Shown here: positions 34,606 to 46,600 of the stretch, piece after piece
Numbering within the stretch: position 1 is the first letter of the stretch
How the letters are laid out: every line of letters starts with the position of its first letter
Source of the DNA: Galdieria partita
Taxonomy: Eukaryota; Rhodophyta; Bangiophyceae; Galdieriales; Galdieriaceae
DNA: 64,000 nucleotides
Assembly: GCA_025991245.1 (NCBI GenBank)
Contig: BQMJ01000001.1
Coordinates: 62,001 to 126,000 of the forward strand
Direction: 5' to 3'
Translations under genes and position numbers: made by a program
The notes under the pieces: model-generated
Told to the model about the DNA's origin: nothing
The model's input: the letters and a program-made list of their open reading frames with translations, nothing else
Database searches by the model: none

Positions 34606-34860
34606 GGTGATAAGTGTTCAAAAGTACAACATGTGGTTTCCAATTCTACTTGTGTAAGTATTCAGTCTGTTGTTTGGAAAGCATAGTCATATTGTACAGA
34701 GAGAGCTAGTAAACCAGATCCTTCCAAAAGAGTATCCAGCTTTGAGTTTCTCAAGTTTTCACAAATTGCTTTGAACTGCGAATATATTGACAAGGACAGC
34801 AATCATTTATTACAACAAGGTGATGAAATTGCTATCATAGTTCCTGTCAGTGGTGGATAA
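34606..34860 (+). CDS. MOCS2A: molybdopterin synthase small subunit (MoaD/MOCS2A-like), 3' part
   Basis: The final exon encodes FEFLKFSQIALNCEYIDK, a short spacer, then GDEIAIIVPVSGG and stop. The sequence GDE-x-A-x-x-x-PVSGG with C-terminal Gly-Gly is the hallmark of MoaD/MOCS2A, whose terminal glycine carries the thiocarboxylate sulfur for molybdopterin. An upstream exon (34606-34653) with a GTAAGT donor and an acceptor near 34700 fits the family's beta-grasp start, but the 5' end is not resolved. It lies in the nitrogen region far from XDH and MOCOS yet serves the same cofactor, so the link to xanthine oxidation is plausible. It could also serve nitrate reductase or other Mo enzymes. Confidence 0.6.
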
Positions 34861-34973
34861 TCCTTAACATCCACTTTTTTGTTGCAAAATTTCCTCTTCT
34901 ACTAGACTTTTGTAAAGAACTTTCTGCTGAATGAGTGTTGTAATAAGTGTCTCTTGTCTTCGAAGTAGCTCTT

Positions 34974-36480
34974 TCACTTCTTGTGCCAAAGACTTGAAGA
35001 GGTTACCTTTCCACCACTCTTAATGCTGTTTCGAACACTATAAGGAGTTTGAAATAGGCTTCTTGATACTGTTAACGGAGTTGAAGAATTCACAACGCGA
35101 GATTTCTCATCTGTCTCCTCTGCCAACCAGTCCAACCTTTGCACGAGACCTTGGAGGTTGGAGTCCAATGTTTCTTGAGTATTCATTTCTTCCTCTCGAA
35201 GTGCAATCAACATTCTCCTCTCTAGGCTCTGTTTCTTCTCTTTCAACTCTTGTATTTGGGCCTCCAAAATAATCCTCTGTTCTTCTAAATACTTGTTGTT
35301 GCTCCGAAGTTTATCCACTTCTATTCGTAATTTTTCCAGTTGAATAATCAACTGTCTTTTACTTTGTACTGCTCGTTCCAATTCTTTCCTTTGAATTTCC
35401 AGTTGATGTTCATATTCTTCCAACTCATGTAATACACTTTGCAACAAATCCTGCGTATGAAGATCGGCTGGATCCGTATCCACCTCATGTTCCCCTTGGT
35501 CTTCTGCATATCTTGGCCTCTTCAAAGAAGCTCTTCTATTAGGAGAATCCTTCACTTGACTCCTCCTCGAAATAGTATGATAGGAATCCGTCTCCTTCGA
35601 AAGATGATGGATACATACGTTGCAACTCTTCCTTCTCTCTTTTACTTTTTAAGACTTTCGATATTTTGGTTGGATTCTTGTACTTTTCGCTCAAGGTTGC
35701 TTATGCTGTGTTGTCTTTCTTGTATCCTATGTGACATTTCTTGTTCCATTGTTTTCGATTTTTCCAACTCTTCCCATAACTGCTTTTCTTTACCTTCCCA
35801 TTCCTTTGAAGTCGCCATTTTGTTTCCCATTCACTCATTTTTTCCAAAAGTGAAGCCTTTTACAAGTTGCTCCTTTTCTCTTTCCCGTCTCTCCATAACC
35901 TTGTTTGCTTCCTTCAACTCCTCAGTTGGTCTCCTATTTCCCCATAGTGTATCTTGAAGCTCTGTTCGTGATTGTACCTGCCAACTACTTAGCTGGTTCA
36001 CCTATTCCATCTTGAATTGACATCACACAAGAAATCTCTGCCTAGCTCTTCCATTAAAATTCCTCACTGTTTGCTCTGGTTGTTTGTTTTCTTGATCCCT
36101 TTCCTTCAAATCTTGTTGGATTTGGTTCAATTCCTTCTGTTGACCGTGCACCTTGTTCTATTCCCATGCGTTGATTCTTTGGTTATCTTTTTAGCATTCA
36201 ACAGCGCACTTACTTCTAGTTGCCTATCTTCTGTGGTTTTTCGGTCAACTCTTTTTTCCAGGTTATTTTGTTCCAGTTTCCGTCCAATATGCTTTGTTTT
36301 CCAACTGTTGTGAACCACTTGGTCGTGGTGTTTGTCCAATCGTTCTTCTCTCAGTGACAACAACTGGAGTTTCAATGGGGTAGCGGAACGGTCAGCTAGT
36401 GCATCGCTGCGTGTACAGAATGTTGCAACTTGTCCAAGGACGAGAATATATAATTTATATGACTTGCCATTCGTTTTCAA
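34974..36480 (-). CDS. coiled-coil protein, 5' part appears disrupted
   Basis: The 3' open frame (34974 to about 35555) encodes about 190 residues dominated by heptad-rich helix (LLQSVLHELEEYEHQLEIQ ... RMLIALREEEM) and a Ser/Thr-rich tail with possible phosphorylation sites. Upstream on the same strand more coiled-coil segments occur (about 35642-35830, 35850-35950, 36030-36130, 36130-36400), all rich in Glu, Lys, Gln. A good 51-nt intron can join two of them (about 35980-36030), but other junctions fall out of frame or meet stops. Either the gene has unusual splicing or its 5' half is decaying. I do not recognise a family; long coiled coils resemble kinetochore, centrosomal or Golgin proteins without specific motifs. 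Confidence 0.45.
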
Positions 36481-36687
36481 ACGAAATGGTTCTTTTCACG
36501 TCCACACAGAGTCACAGCACATAGAGCGAAAGAGAAAATGGCGCGCAACAAGAAAAACAGGCGAGTTGGGAATGTCCAATCATTGGAATGGGACAAGAAA
36601 TATGCACAACTGTTCATCATCCAAGTAGAAAAATATGAACTTTTGGAGAATTTCACAATATTAGATATCAACCATAAATATTCAGAG

Positions 36688-38019
36688 CTACTTGAAATTT
36701 TCATGTTTCCTTCCATCATGCGTGCCTAACAAGGAATACAGTTCGGGTCTTCTATCACGGAATAAACCCCATGCAGCTCTCTGTTTATGAATAGCAGCTA
36801 AGTCAAACGAATAACAAATAAAAGTTTCACTATGGATACCCAAAGATATCATCACATATTCGTGACATCAAGAAAATCTCCATTTACCTTGAAGCGTCTG
36901 CTTGTATCTTGATTTCTCCAGTTGTATCGGTAATAAAACTGGATCCATAAAAAGTGATATGCGTACGATGGTCAACACATTGGGTATATTCCACACCCAC
37001 TCGATTGGCAGCTACAACAGGAGTCATATTGGCTGCAGCATGACCTTGCATCGTTCGTTGCCAATGACCTCTCGAGTCCAGTTGCGCATCTTGTGGCTCA
37101 GAACCAATCGCCTGTATGAAAGCCTTTGTCACAATCCCCCTATCTCCATCACTCCATTCATACTCACCGTTGGATAAAATAAAATGTCTGCTCCTTGTAA
37201 TGCCATGATTCGAGCACACTCAGGGAACCACTTGAAAACGTAAACTCACACAACGATCACTCTATCCACCTACCTGATCCCAACAAATACCAACTCCAAT
37301 AACACCATATCGAGTTGAAAAACAACGAAATCCTGTGTCACCAGGACAAAAGTAAAACTTTTCATAATATCCAGGACCTAACCCATGAGATATATTGTAT
37401 CATAAAATAGTTCATTCCGTACTTTCAGGAATATGCGACTTGCGATATATTCCAAGTTGGGAACCATCAGCATCAAAAACTATCACTGAATTGTAAAATA
37501 CTTGACTAGACCAAAATACGAATCAACAGAAATAACTATACTACCAAACTCACTTGCAGCGTTCAAAAAAACTCACAGGAAGGACTACTCTCTGAAAACA
37601 GTACAATGAGAAAAGTCTCATACCCACTGGCTCCAACAAAAACTTACCAACTCTTTAGCTAATGACTGAAACTCTGAAAGAAAACAACTGTCCACTTGTT
37701 TGGATGAAATGGCCAACGAAAAGTATTCCTAATAAGCTCTAGTTGAACAGTTTCCACACACTTCTGACAACGTACTTCACATGGTTCTTGACAAAAGTAT
37801 CGAGTTGAAAATAGTTCTTGTAATAATATAATGTTGGCACCAGCACTGGCAGCTTCTCCTACAACAATACTTTGAATCATAAACACCACTCTTTCTAAGC
37901 ATACCAATGAATCGCTTCGCTTTAGTAATATTTTCTTGAATATTATCAGAACATGAAAACTGTATTGCTGCAACTACTACTTTTCCAGTTGCTGCTTGCG
38001 TTTCAGCGGTAGCTTCCAT
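36688..38019 (-). CDS. CPA: N-carbamoylputrescine amidase, nitrilase superfamily
   Basis: Hydrolyses N-carbamoylputrescine to putrescine, CO2 and NH3, the step after agmatine deiminase. Several short exons give the full family profile: GKVVVAAIQFSCSDNIQENI, GANIILLQELFSTRYFCQEP (catalytic Glu), LGIYRKSHIPE (catalytic Lys), PGYYEKFYFCPGDTGF, GVGICWDQ-WFPE (catalytic Cys, split by an intron), LQGADILFYPT, IGSEPQD, HWQRTMQGHAAAN, and the final AAWGLFRDRRPELY. The ATG at 38019 is taken as start because homology begins soon after; in-frame codons extend further upstream. It is divergent from agmatine deiminase copy 2, with about 180 nt between starts, which suggests a shared promoter. Confidence 0.88.
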
Positions 38020-38199
38020 CAATCGTTGCTTTGGCACAATCCTATGTCTTATTCCATTCATGAAAAAGTCAGGAAATTGTCGAATCGATTTCAAATCCTG
38101 GTCCATATGACTAAGAAATGGAGTCCATTGGATGAAGAAGAAAATGGTGTGCATATTCTTGTCCTTTGATTCAATTGGAAAAATCTGAAAACGAAAGCA
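38020..38199. promoter_or_regulatory. short divergent promoter region, CPA / agmatine deiminase 2
   Basis: 180 nt between start codons of two enzymes that act one after the other. The same layout occurs at about 32290-32468 between the decayed amidase and deiminase copy 1, so the promoter was probably duplicated with the pair. Confidence 0.5.
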
Positions 38200-39351
38200 A
38201 TGGATCTACAAGAGTATGTTTATCCTGCCGAATGGGTGCAGCATAGCCAGTCTTGGATAGGTTGGCCAGAAAGACCGGACAATTGGAGACAGGACGCGAA
38301 ACCTGCACAAGAAGCTTTCGTTGAGGTCAGTTTTACCTTTACCCTTTTCTCTCTTTACCCTTATTTTAGCCAAAAGCTCATCAAGACCCTATCAAAGTAC
38401 GAAAAAGTAACAGTGGCTTCTTCTGTGAGTTCCTGGAAGCAATGTCGTGACTTGTTGCCAGGTCATATTAGGGTTGTAGAAATACAGACCAATGACTGTT
38501 GGTTGCGAGACACGGGACCGATATTTCTTACTCGCAAGGTTCCTTCCGAAGATTCTAGTAACATATATGGTGTTGATTTTGCCTTTAATGCTTGGGGTGG
38601 GTACTTGGAAGGTTGCTATCCTGATTGGGAATATGATTCTCTCGTTGCATCTAAGATTCTAGAAATCGAACGTATTCCACGCGTAGAGGCTTCGTTAGTA
38701 TTGGAAGGTGGGGCAGTAGTAACTGACGGACAAGGCACTATTATAACGACAGAGGAATGTTTACTTAACAAGAATCGTAACCCCACATTGACAAAGAAAG
38801 AAGTTGAAGCTAAACTTAAGGAATATCTCCATGTACAGAAGGTCATTTGGCTTCCTTATGGTGTATACGGAGATATCGATACAGATGGGCATGTTGACAA
38901 TCTTTGTACGTTTGCCCAAGCTGGAAATATTGTGTTACACTGGACAGAAGATGATAAGGACCCCCAGTATAAGAGATCAAAAGCTGCTTTAGAGATTCTG
39001 GAAAACGAAACGGATGCACTCGGAAGAAAATTCAACATACACAAGGTCTTAGGGCCTTCTCCACAATATCGCACAGAGAAAGAAATAAAGGAACTCCAAT
39101 TTACGAATTTCAGAATGGCACTGTCCAGAAGTTCAGGACAACGGTTACCTGCATCTTACGTTAATGCGTATATCGGCAATGACGTGGTGATCTTGCCTTC
39201 TTATAACGATCCGAATGATCAACTGGCAATAGATCTCTTTCAGCAATTATTTGCGGAGCGTACAGTTATTCATGTTCCAGCGAGGGAAATCTTGCTAGGT
39301 GGAGGAGGTATTCACTGCGTTGTCCTTGAACAGCCGGCAGGGGACTTTTAG
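38200..39351 (+). CDS. AIH: agmatine deiminase, copy 2
   Basis: Same reaction as copy 1. A 51-nt intron (38326-38376) is in frame, so an unspliced reading also stays open; removing it gives FVE-LIKTLSKYEKVTV, which lines up with FVK-VIQAISEFEPVNV in copy 1. Product 366 residues. Motifs: [69 protein letters not shown] (catalytic His) and GGGGIHC (catalytic Cys). The two copies share intron position and most motifs but differ at many residues, so the duplication is not recent. Divergent from the whole amidase gene. Confidence 0.92.
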   Translation: MDLQEYVYPAEWVQHSQSWIGWPERPDNWRQDAKPAQEAFVEVSFTFTLFSLYPYFSQKLIKTLSKYEKVTVASSVSSWKQCRDLLPGHIRVVEIQTNDCWLRDTGPIFLTRKVPSEDSSNIYGVDFAFNAWGGYLEGCYPDWEYDSLVASKILEIERIPRVEASLVLEGGAVVTDGQGTIITTEECLLNKNRNPTLTKKEVEAKLKEYLHVQKVIWLPYGVYGDIDTDGHVDNLCTFAQAGNIVLHWTEDDKDPQYKRSKAALEILENETDALGRKFNIHKVLGPSPQYRTEKEIKELQFTNFRMALSRSSGQRLPASYVNAYIGNDVVILPSYNDPNDQLAIDLFQQLFAERTVIHVPAREILLGGGGIHCVVLEQPAGDF

Positions 39352-40377
39352 GTGTCTTCCTAACTTATGACAATAAAGCTATAATATGTTTTTTAAAAAG
39401 AATAGGCATGTTACAGTCTCTATGTGCAATTAGGGATTCGCAACTTTTTAGATACTCAGTAGTCTCAGTTTTGACTTGGATTTACCGAATTCTCAAGATA
39501 TCTTGGAAACATTTTCGAATCTCCAGAGGAAAATCTTGTATTCATTATGGTCTTGGTGAAGCTATTCGTAGATGTCTCCAGGATCGTTGGATTGAAACAA
39601 TATTAGGTGGAAGATTCAGAGCTTATATCAGAAAGAGGTCAGTTCAGTAGAAGAAACCCTGTATAACGAGAAGGCGTGCAACCTCGTGTCTATATATTGA
39701 CACTCACGCAGCCAAGTTTACAAATATTCATAACAATTTTCTTCATATTATGAACTTGTTAGCCTTGACAGCGAGAAAGCAACATTTCCTAAAACAAAAG
39801 TTGCTGTTCCATGTGGACACTCTATCACATGCGAGTCTAGTGCAGGATTCATGCTGGATAGAGCACTTGCTCAGAGAGTCCTGTTCTTCTCTTTCTCTCC
39901 TTTTCAAGAACAAAGTCTTGAGGAATCATCATCCATACTGTTTTATTGCCCTTGTCTACTCTATCCTTCCATTTCCATCGATATATTGAATGTCTGTAGC
40001 TTTATATTTCTGTCCTTAGTACATCGTTGGTGCAGTATGATTGACGCGATAGTTGATGTCTATAATATATTCTATCGAGAATCACAATGAAGAGGTATAC
40101 AGGTACTCCGAATGATGATATGTTCCAGTGAAATGTATTTCATAACATTATTCTATGAAGAAATGAATCACAATCAAGTGTATAGTCTTCTTTATTGCTT
40201 TGCCGTTTGCACAACATCCAAATTTACGGAAACTGTCAACAACTTCAGCTCTCCAGTCCAAACGACATGAATTTCTCTACCTCGTGGACAGGCCCATGAG
40301 AGCTTATGGACCAGCTAGCGATTGAGTCCCACTAGAGATTGTCGAAATCAAATGACACTCCATCTATACGTTTGGAG
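39352..40377. other. intergenic, no supported gene
   Basis: About 1 kb between agmatine deiminase 2 and GABA aminotransferase. Open frames of about 80 residues (39408-39650, 39750-39989, 39851-40090) have no family resemblance and overlap in different frames. Confidence 0.45.
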
Positions 40378-42080
40378 ATGAAAAACTGTGCAAAGTTGTG
40401 TCGAACTCTTAGTACTCTGGCAAATGCTTCCTATATCAACTTGAAACCTTCTGTAGTTACTGATATACCAGGACCTCGTTCAAAGGAATTGAGCTCCAAG
40501 TTAGACTCCATTCAAGAAACTAGAACTGTCAGTTTCTTTATTGATTTCGAAAAAGTGAGAAACTGCTTGTTTAAAAGTATGTTGGAAATAACGACAAGTT
40601 AATAGAGCCAAGGAAACTATTTAGTTGATGCAGATGGAAACGTTCTACTGGATATGTTTTGTCAAATAGCCTCGTTACCTTTGGGTTATAATCATCCAGC
40701 AATTATTCAAGCAATGAAAGATAGCTCACAGTTGTTGTCATTTCTAGTACAAAGACCAGCACTTGGAGTCAATCCACCAGTTCAGTGGCCTCAAGTATTA
40801 CAAGAGACACTACAAAGTGTTGCACCTCGTGGACTCGAAGAAGTTGTCACTACTTGTGGATGCGGTACTTCTGCCAATGAAAATGCTTTCAAGGTAACCG
40901 GATTCTATTCACAAGGCTTCGTTTAAACTTTTATAAAAGGCAGCCTTTATATGGAAGCGTGCAAAACAACGTCCTGGAGTTGAACCTACGACAGAAGAAC
41001 TGGAGTCTGCTATGCAAAATCGTTCTCCTGGAAGTCCTTCATTGTCCATTTTATCCTTTGAGAACTCCTTTCATGGAAGAACTTTGGGATCTTTATCGGC
41101 TACTCGGTCGAAAGCTTTGTACAAGGTAAAACACAAGTTTTGTAGTTTGTCCTATATACACATTTATATATTGATAGGTAGACTTTCCAGCTTTTGAATG
41201 GCCTGTAGCTCCCTTTCCAAAGTTGCGGTATCCTTTACAAGGCAAACAAGACTTGAATAATATAAAAGAAGAAGATCGATGCTTGAAAAGTGTGTCGAAC
41301 ATCTTATCAACACATCCTGTTCCAGTAGCTGCCATCATTGTAGAACCTATCTTGTCGGAAGGTGGAGATTTATCAGCTTCTCCACGCTTTTTCAGAGAGT
41401 TGCGAGAACTTGCACTTTTAAACGAGGTAGCTTTTATAGGTTTGTAAACTATTTTGCTTTATACTTGTTTCCAGTTGTCAAAACTTGTGTAAACTAGTGG
41501 ATGAGGTACAAACCGGTTGTGGTGCAACTGGCACATTCTGGGCTCATGAAGCTTGGGAACTCTCAACACCACCTGATATGGTTACCTTTTCAAAGAAAAT
41601 GCAAGTATCTGGATATTATGCTAGGAAAGGATTGAGACCTGCTCAATGTTCACGTATATTTGGAACTTGGATGGTAAGTCACTCTTGTGTAGAGATGAAT
41701 GTCTACTTGATATAGATTGAAAGGGTGACCCACTTCGTATGTTACACTGCAAAGCCATTCTGGACACAATAAACTCAGAAAAGCTTCTTGAAAGAGTAAA
41801 GCACACCGGAGAATATCTCAAAAGTGGTTTGATGGAGCTCTCTAATCGATTTCCAGAACATATCAAGAATGTAAGAGGCAGAGGTACCTTTTTGGCATGG
41901 GATTGTAACAATTCAGAAGAAAGAGATCACTTCATATCCGCTTTGAGACAATATGGAGTGAATATTGGAGGTTGTGGAAAGAATACTTGTCGACTTCGAC
42001 CAGCACTTATCTTGGAAAGTGATGATGTTGAAGTGTTCATCGAGGCATTGAACCGAACACTTAAAGCTATTTCTACTTGA
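40378..42080 (+). CDS. GABA-T: 4-aminobutyrate aminotransferase, mitochondrial type
   Basis: PLP enzyme that transfers the GABA amino group to an oxo acid, yielding succinate semialdehyde for SSADH. Six exons (40378-40554, 40606-40893, 40940-41125, 41178-41439, 41498-41673, 41724-42080) encode 481 residues. The ATG at 40378 begins a short basic leader fit for mitochondria. The sequence matches the animal/fungal ABAT/UGA1 branch: GNYLVDADGN, QIASLPLGYNHPAI, GCGTSANENAFK, ENSFHGRTLGS, IIVEPILSEGGD, VDEVQTGCGATGTFWAHE, TFSKKMQVSGYY (PLP lysine), FGTWMGDPLRML, VRGRGTFLAWD. All key residues seem intact. It closes the polyamine block. Confidence 0.93.
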
Positions 42081-43698
42081 AGCGATTCTATGTTATCATT
42101 GTCTGTTCATGACTAAAGATGTTTTACGTTTCAATGTGTTTGTCCAAACATGTTTTTTGACTCCATTTATACAGCGAACAAAACAACGATGACATAATTG
42201 TGGTATATACAGCATCGAGTTGTTCAAGTATCCTTGCAAAGTATTTCAACAATTCTTCAAATAGGCAAACGCACCAAGTTGAAAGTCAATTTGTCTTTAG
42301 AAATTGAAAGATAAGAAGACTTGTTGAGCAGTTTGAAAAAGGTATAAGTAGCGAAGAACATTTGTCTAGTGTGATTGAGTTACTCGACAGTTCCATTAAG
42401 GCGAGTAACAATGGTCGATGCAAGTTCACTTGTGATGCTTGGACTAAATATAGAGTACTAATCAAAGACTTTGATCAAAGCTCTATGTCAGTAAACTCGG
42501 CAATCTGGATGCCTATTCATAAACCTAAATGACCCCTTTTTTACGGAGAGATTGTTTCGCCAACAGGTTTTGCCTCTACTATCAGTCAAGTGGTTCTTCC
42601 AAGCAAGTCTCAGATCCTATGATAGCCTCAGTCGTTACAAGTACGCAACTACTTCCAGTACATTATTTCGTTTCAATTTGGATTGATTACGAGAAGATAT
42701 AGCTATAAACAGTAGTCATTTGTTTGACAATCTGTTCTAAAACCAAAGACTATAACCTAAACTCTTGAACTAGCAACAACTTATTTGTACACCAACGATA
42801 GACAAGGTTTTGGAGGATAGGAAAAACGTGTAGTTAGAAATGGGTTACGAGGCGGATATGATTTTTGGTCTACAACTTTTCACAGAAGATAGTTGTAGTG
42901 CCATGGAATGGTTGGGAGCGGACCAAGGAAACCAAGTATTTCAACAAAGCTTACAACGCTACTTGGGACTGCTTATATGCTATTCGTTGAGAATGGCTCT
43001 GCAGCAACTTGTTGGAAATAATACAATTTGCCATTCACGCTGGTTGGATCCAAGTTCCTTCTATGGCATCCCTCTTAAAGTAAGAGACATGATTCCATTT
43101 GAAAGGAACAAATGTTAAGTAAACATATGACTCCAAGAGTCACTTGGTTCTACTTTTGAATTTACCCAATTAGTAGACTGTATCAGAATCCAACTCACTG
43201 TAGAAAACCTTTTGAGTATTTACTAGACTATAAAGGTTTTCAATATATAGTGGATGTTCATCCTATATTTATAGAAATTTTCTTTTGTTTATTATATTTC
43301 TCACTAGTTGGAGAAAGCAAATCAAATTGGTTCCAAAACATGGCGGGAAGTGATTGGATAGAATGGCTTCAGTCCCTGTGAATTTCGTGCTTTGCTGGCC
43401 AGATCAGACGAGCCTGAATGAGACACGTAGATTGATATTGTAACGGCGCCAAACAAGTTCCGTTTGGCGCCAAAAGGATGACTTGTGTGTTTCTTCCCAT
43501 TTGCTAAAGCCAAGGTTGCAGGCGTTGAAGAGACCCTAAGCCAACACTATACTCTCTATCCTATCTTATTGTTAGCAGAGTTGAATTATATAGTTTGGGA
43601 GGAATTCAACTGTACTTGTGATTGATATAAAAACTGTAACTGTTGCGTGGAGAATATCAATATCACGTTGATGCCGAGAGGGAACAGTTGCACGGTAT
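42081..43698. other. long intergenic region with unassigned open segments
   Basis: About 1.6 kb. An open segment of 76 codons near 42305-42533 (strip LLDSSIKASNNGRCKFTCDA) has protein-like composition but no ATG start. A 92-residue frame at 42840-43118 (SAMEWLGADQGNQVFQQSLQ) also looks protein-like. They might be exons of an unrecognised gene or relics. Nothing can be named. Confidence 0.35.
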
Positions 43699-46600
43699 AT
43701 GTATGATATGACATTTAGAGGAAGAGAGAAACGATCAAAATCAGTAGAAAGAACAAAAGAAGACTCAAAGGAATCATTATTTGGAAGATTTACCTTTTTC
43801 AGAAACTGCAATAGGCAGTGCAAAGAGAACCCTAAGAATGAGAGTGAAGAACAGCCTCAAAATAGTACACTTGGAGAAGACAGTAACACACACGAACAAA
43901 ATCAACAACCTCACTTCATTCCAGTGACTCGTTCCAATAGAAGAAGACATGAAGCTATCGAAGAGTCCTCTAACAACTGGGATTCTAGAGTATCGGAGAA
44001 GAGTTTGTCTTCTAGTTACCCAGGTCATAGCAGTCCACGGTCTCTATCACCTGAGCCTTGTTCAAACCCTCTGCAACGCTCCTATCCAAAGAATAACGGT
44101 ATACTGTCAAAGAGAGTCGGTTATAATATTGGAACTGGAATCAGGAACTTATCAGCCCTAATATCCGGAACACCGGGACGTTTTGCAGAAACCATGAGTG
44201 GAATTCGTGCTTCTAGTTCCTGTGAACTTTCCAAACTTACCTCTCCTTCCGTCTCGGATGCATTTTCTAGAGATTATGGAGAGCTCTCTCGATCCTTCAA
44301 TGGATTAGACAGTCCTATATGTATAACTCCAAGGGTAGAAGGGTCGCAGTCTAGTCTCTCTGAGAAGAGTGACGTGAATATCAAATTTGAGTTATCTCCA
44401 GTATCTTCTAGAACAGTGACGCAAACTGGCTCAAGTTCCAATAGGTCAATATTGAGTGTTCGTAATTCTACTAGTGAGAAGGTTGTTGATAATACGGAAA
44501 TACAGGTGACCAGTAATAATGAGGGAATTGAACAATTAGATTTTTTGACAGTGCATCGTGGAGATGGTAAAACACAAATTGAACTACATCGTGGAAGAAT
44601 AGATAAACTATCTCGTCGAGACAGAGTGGATTATCTGCTGGTTGCAAGAGTGTCCAACTCAGAAAACGGTGATCGTTCAGAAAGCGCTCAAGTATTTGAT
44701 TGCAGTAATGTGTTGGAAGTACATGGCTTGAATGTTGATAAAATACAGCAACTGTCCAAAGACCTCAAATCATTCAGGCAAAGTTACAATTGTTGGATTT
44801 CTTGCAAGTTACAAAAAGAGAAACTTAACCCTCCTGGTTTTGAATACGAAAGGATGTTATTCCATGAAGATATCAAAAACAGCAATGTGGAACCACTATT
44901 CCAAATTGTATTGGATACCTTTCGTTGTTTGGCTGCTCTTATTGCATACAATATGACAGCAAAGAGTATTTTGATCCCATTATGTGGAGGTGATTTTTCT
45001 CGTTGTAAAAATTATAGAGTAGATGCTTTGAAGGTCATTTTGGAAGTTGCTACTGTATATGCTGCATGCGGACTTCCTCTTAGGAGTATCAAAATCTTAT
45101 TACCGGAAAATACATCGATTGAGTCAGAAAGACGTCATTTTGCTAGGGCGAGAGAAGAATGGCAGAATTTTTACAGTCAACCCATTCTTTTGGGAAAGAT
45201 GGAACGAAAAAACTTTCTGTACGATTGCCTGTTGTTACATAGTCAAACGGAATTGAAACAAGTTCAAGAAATCAAAAGCGCTTTGCAAGACATGAAAGCT
45301 GATTCGCAAAGCATTGACTGCGTGGCGAGGTAAGTTTTCAGAACACACATTGTTGCATGTTTAGGAAACTCATTGTATTGGCCATATTTAGTGTACAATC
45401 AGGCGCCACCAATATACACATCTTCAAAACGCTGTTTAATCTGGTCTTCTCAAGTCGCAAAATCGTTGCTTTGATATCTCCAAACTTTATGCAATGTTTA
45501 TGCTGTCAAGTACTGTTTAGTCTTGCCTTTTGTAGAAGCTTAGAATCAAAGGGAAACGTTTTGTTACCTGTTGTGTGGGAAAAGTGTCTTATGAGTCCCC
45601 TTGTGCGACGTACAGTATCTTGTCAAGGTATCAACTGTGATTCACAAGAGATGAGTGTTATACTTGGAGCAATTTGTAAATTCGTTTCTTCTGAAGTGAA
45701 CTCCTCCGAGCTTAAAAATGACAAAGTTGGCACTGTACGTCTACATTCTGGTGAAATTTTAGAAAAGAGATGGGAAGATGAAACAGCAAATGAAGTCTCT
45801 GGTCAGCATGAGCGATTGAAACAAGAATGTAGCAGAAACGAGAACTGGCAATGTTTCGAAACAAACAACTTGAACGATTTTGAGTTCCAAGACGAAGAAA
45901 GTATTTTGAGCAGTCCTTTGTTTACCCTTTCTTCATTACCAGAATGGAAGAGTCGTTGGAATATCGATCCTACTATGCTTGAAGTTGGTCCTCGAATTGG
46001 AGTTGGTGGCAGTGGAGAAGTTTTCAAAGCTACTTATCAACGCCAAGTAGTTGCTGTAAAACTATTGATACAAGATGAAGACCAAATTTCTTCAGACGCT
46101 CTATTAGATTTTAAAGGAGAGATGTTGTTGATGAGTGGCTTGAATCATCCCAATGTGGTAAAGTTCATAGGCGCAGTGAATGCTTCTAACAACATTTGTC
46201 TTGTAACTGAGTTTGTCTCAGGAGGATGTTTGTATCGTTATATTGCCAGGAAGAGAGCGAATGGTGAAATATTTCCTTTGAAGGATTATCTAAAGATAGC
46301 ATTGGATATTGCCAAAGGAATGGAATATCTTCATGCGCAGACACCTCGCGTTATTCATATGGACTTGAAATCACCCAACGTTTTGTTGAGTCCACATAGC
46401 AATGGATGCACTGCCAAGATTGCTGATTTTGGGTTATCCTGTCGATTAGATAGGGGTTTGAGAAATACTGGTTTTGGAGGTACTGCGGAATGGATGGCGC
46501 CAGAAATGATGAGACAAGAACAGTTTGACGAAAAAGTTGATGTTTTTTCCTTTGGAGTTATTCTATGGGAACTTGTTACGGGAGAGAAGCCTTGGGGAAA

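Noticed and set aside
38326-38376. Reading through the agmatine deiminase 2 intron as coding sequence
   Set aside because: The 51 nt are in frame but encode a hydrophobic insert absent from copy 1; removing them aligns the two proteins exactly at a shared intron position.
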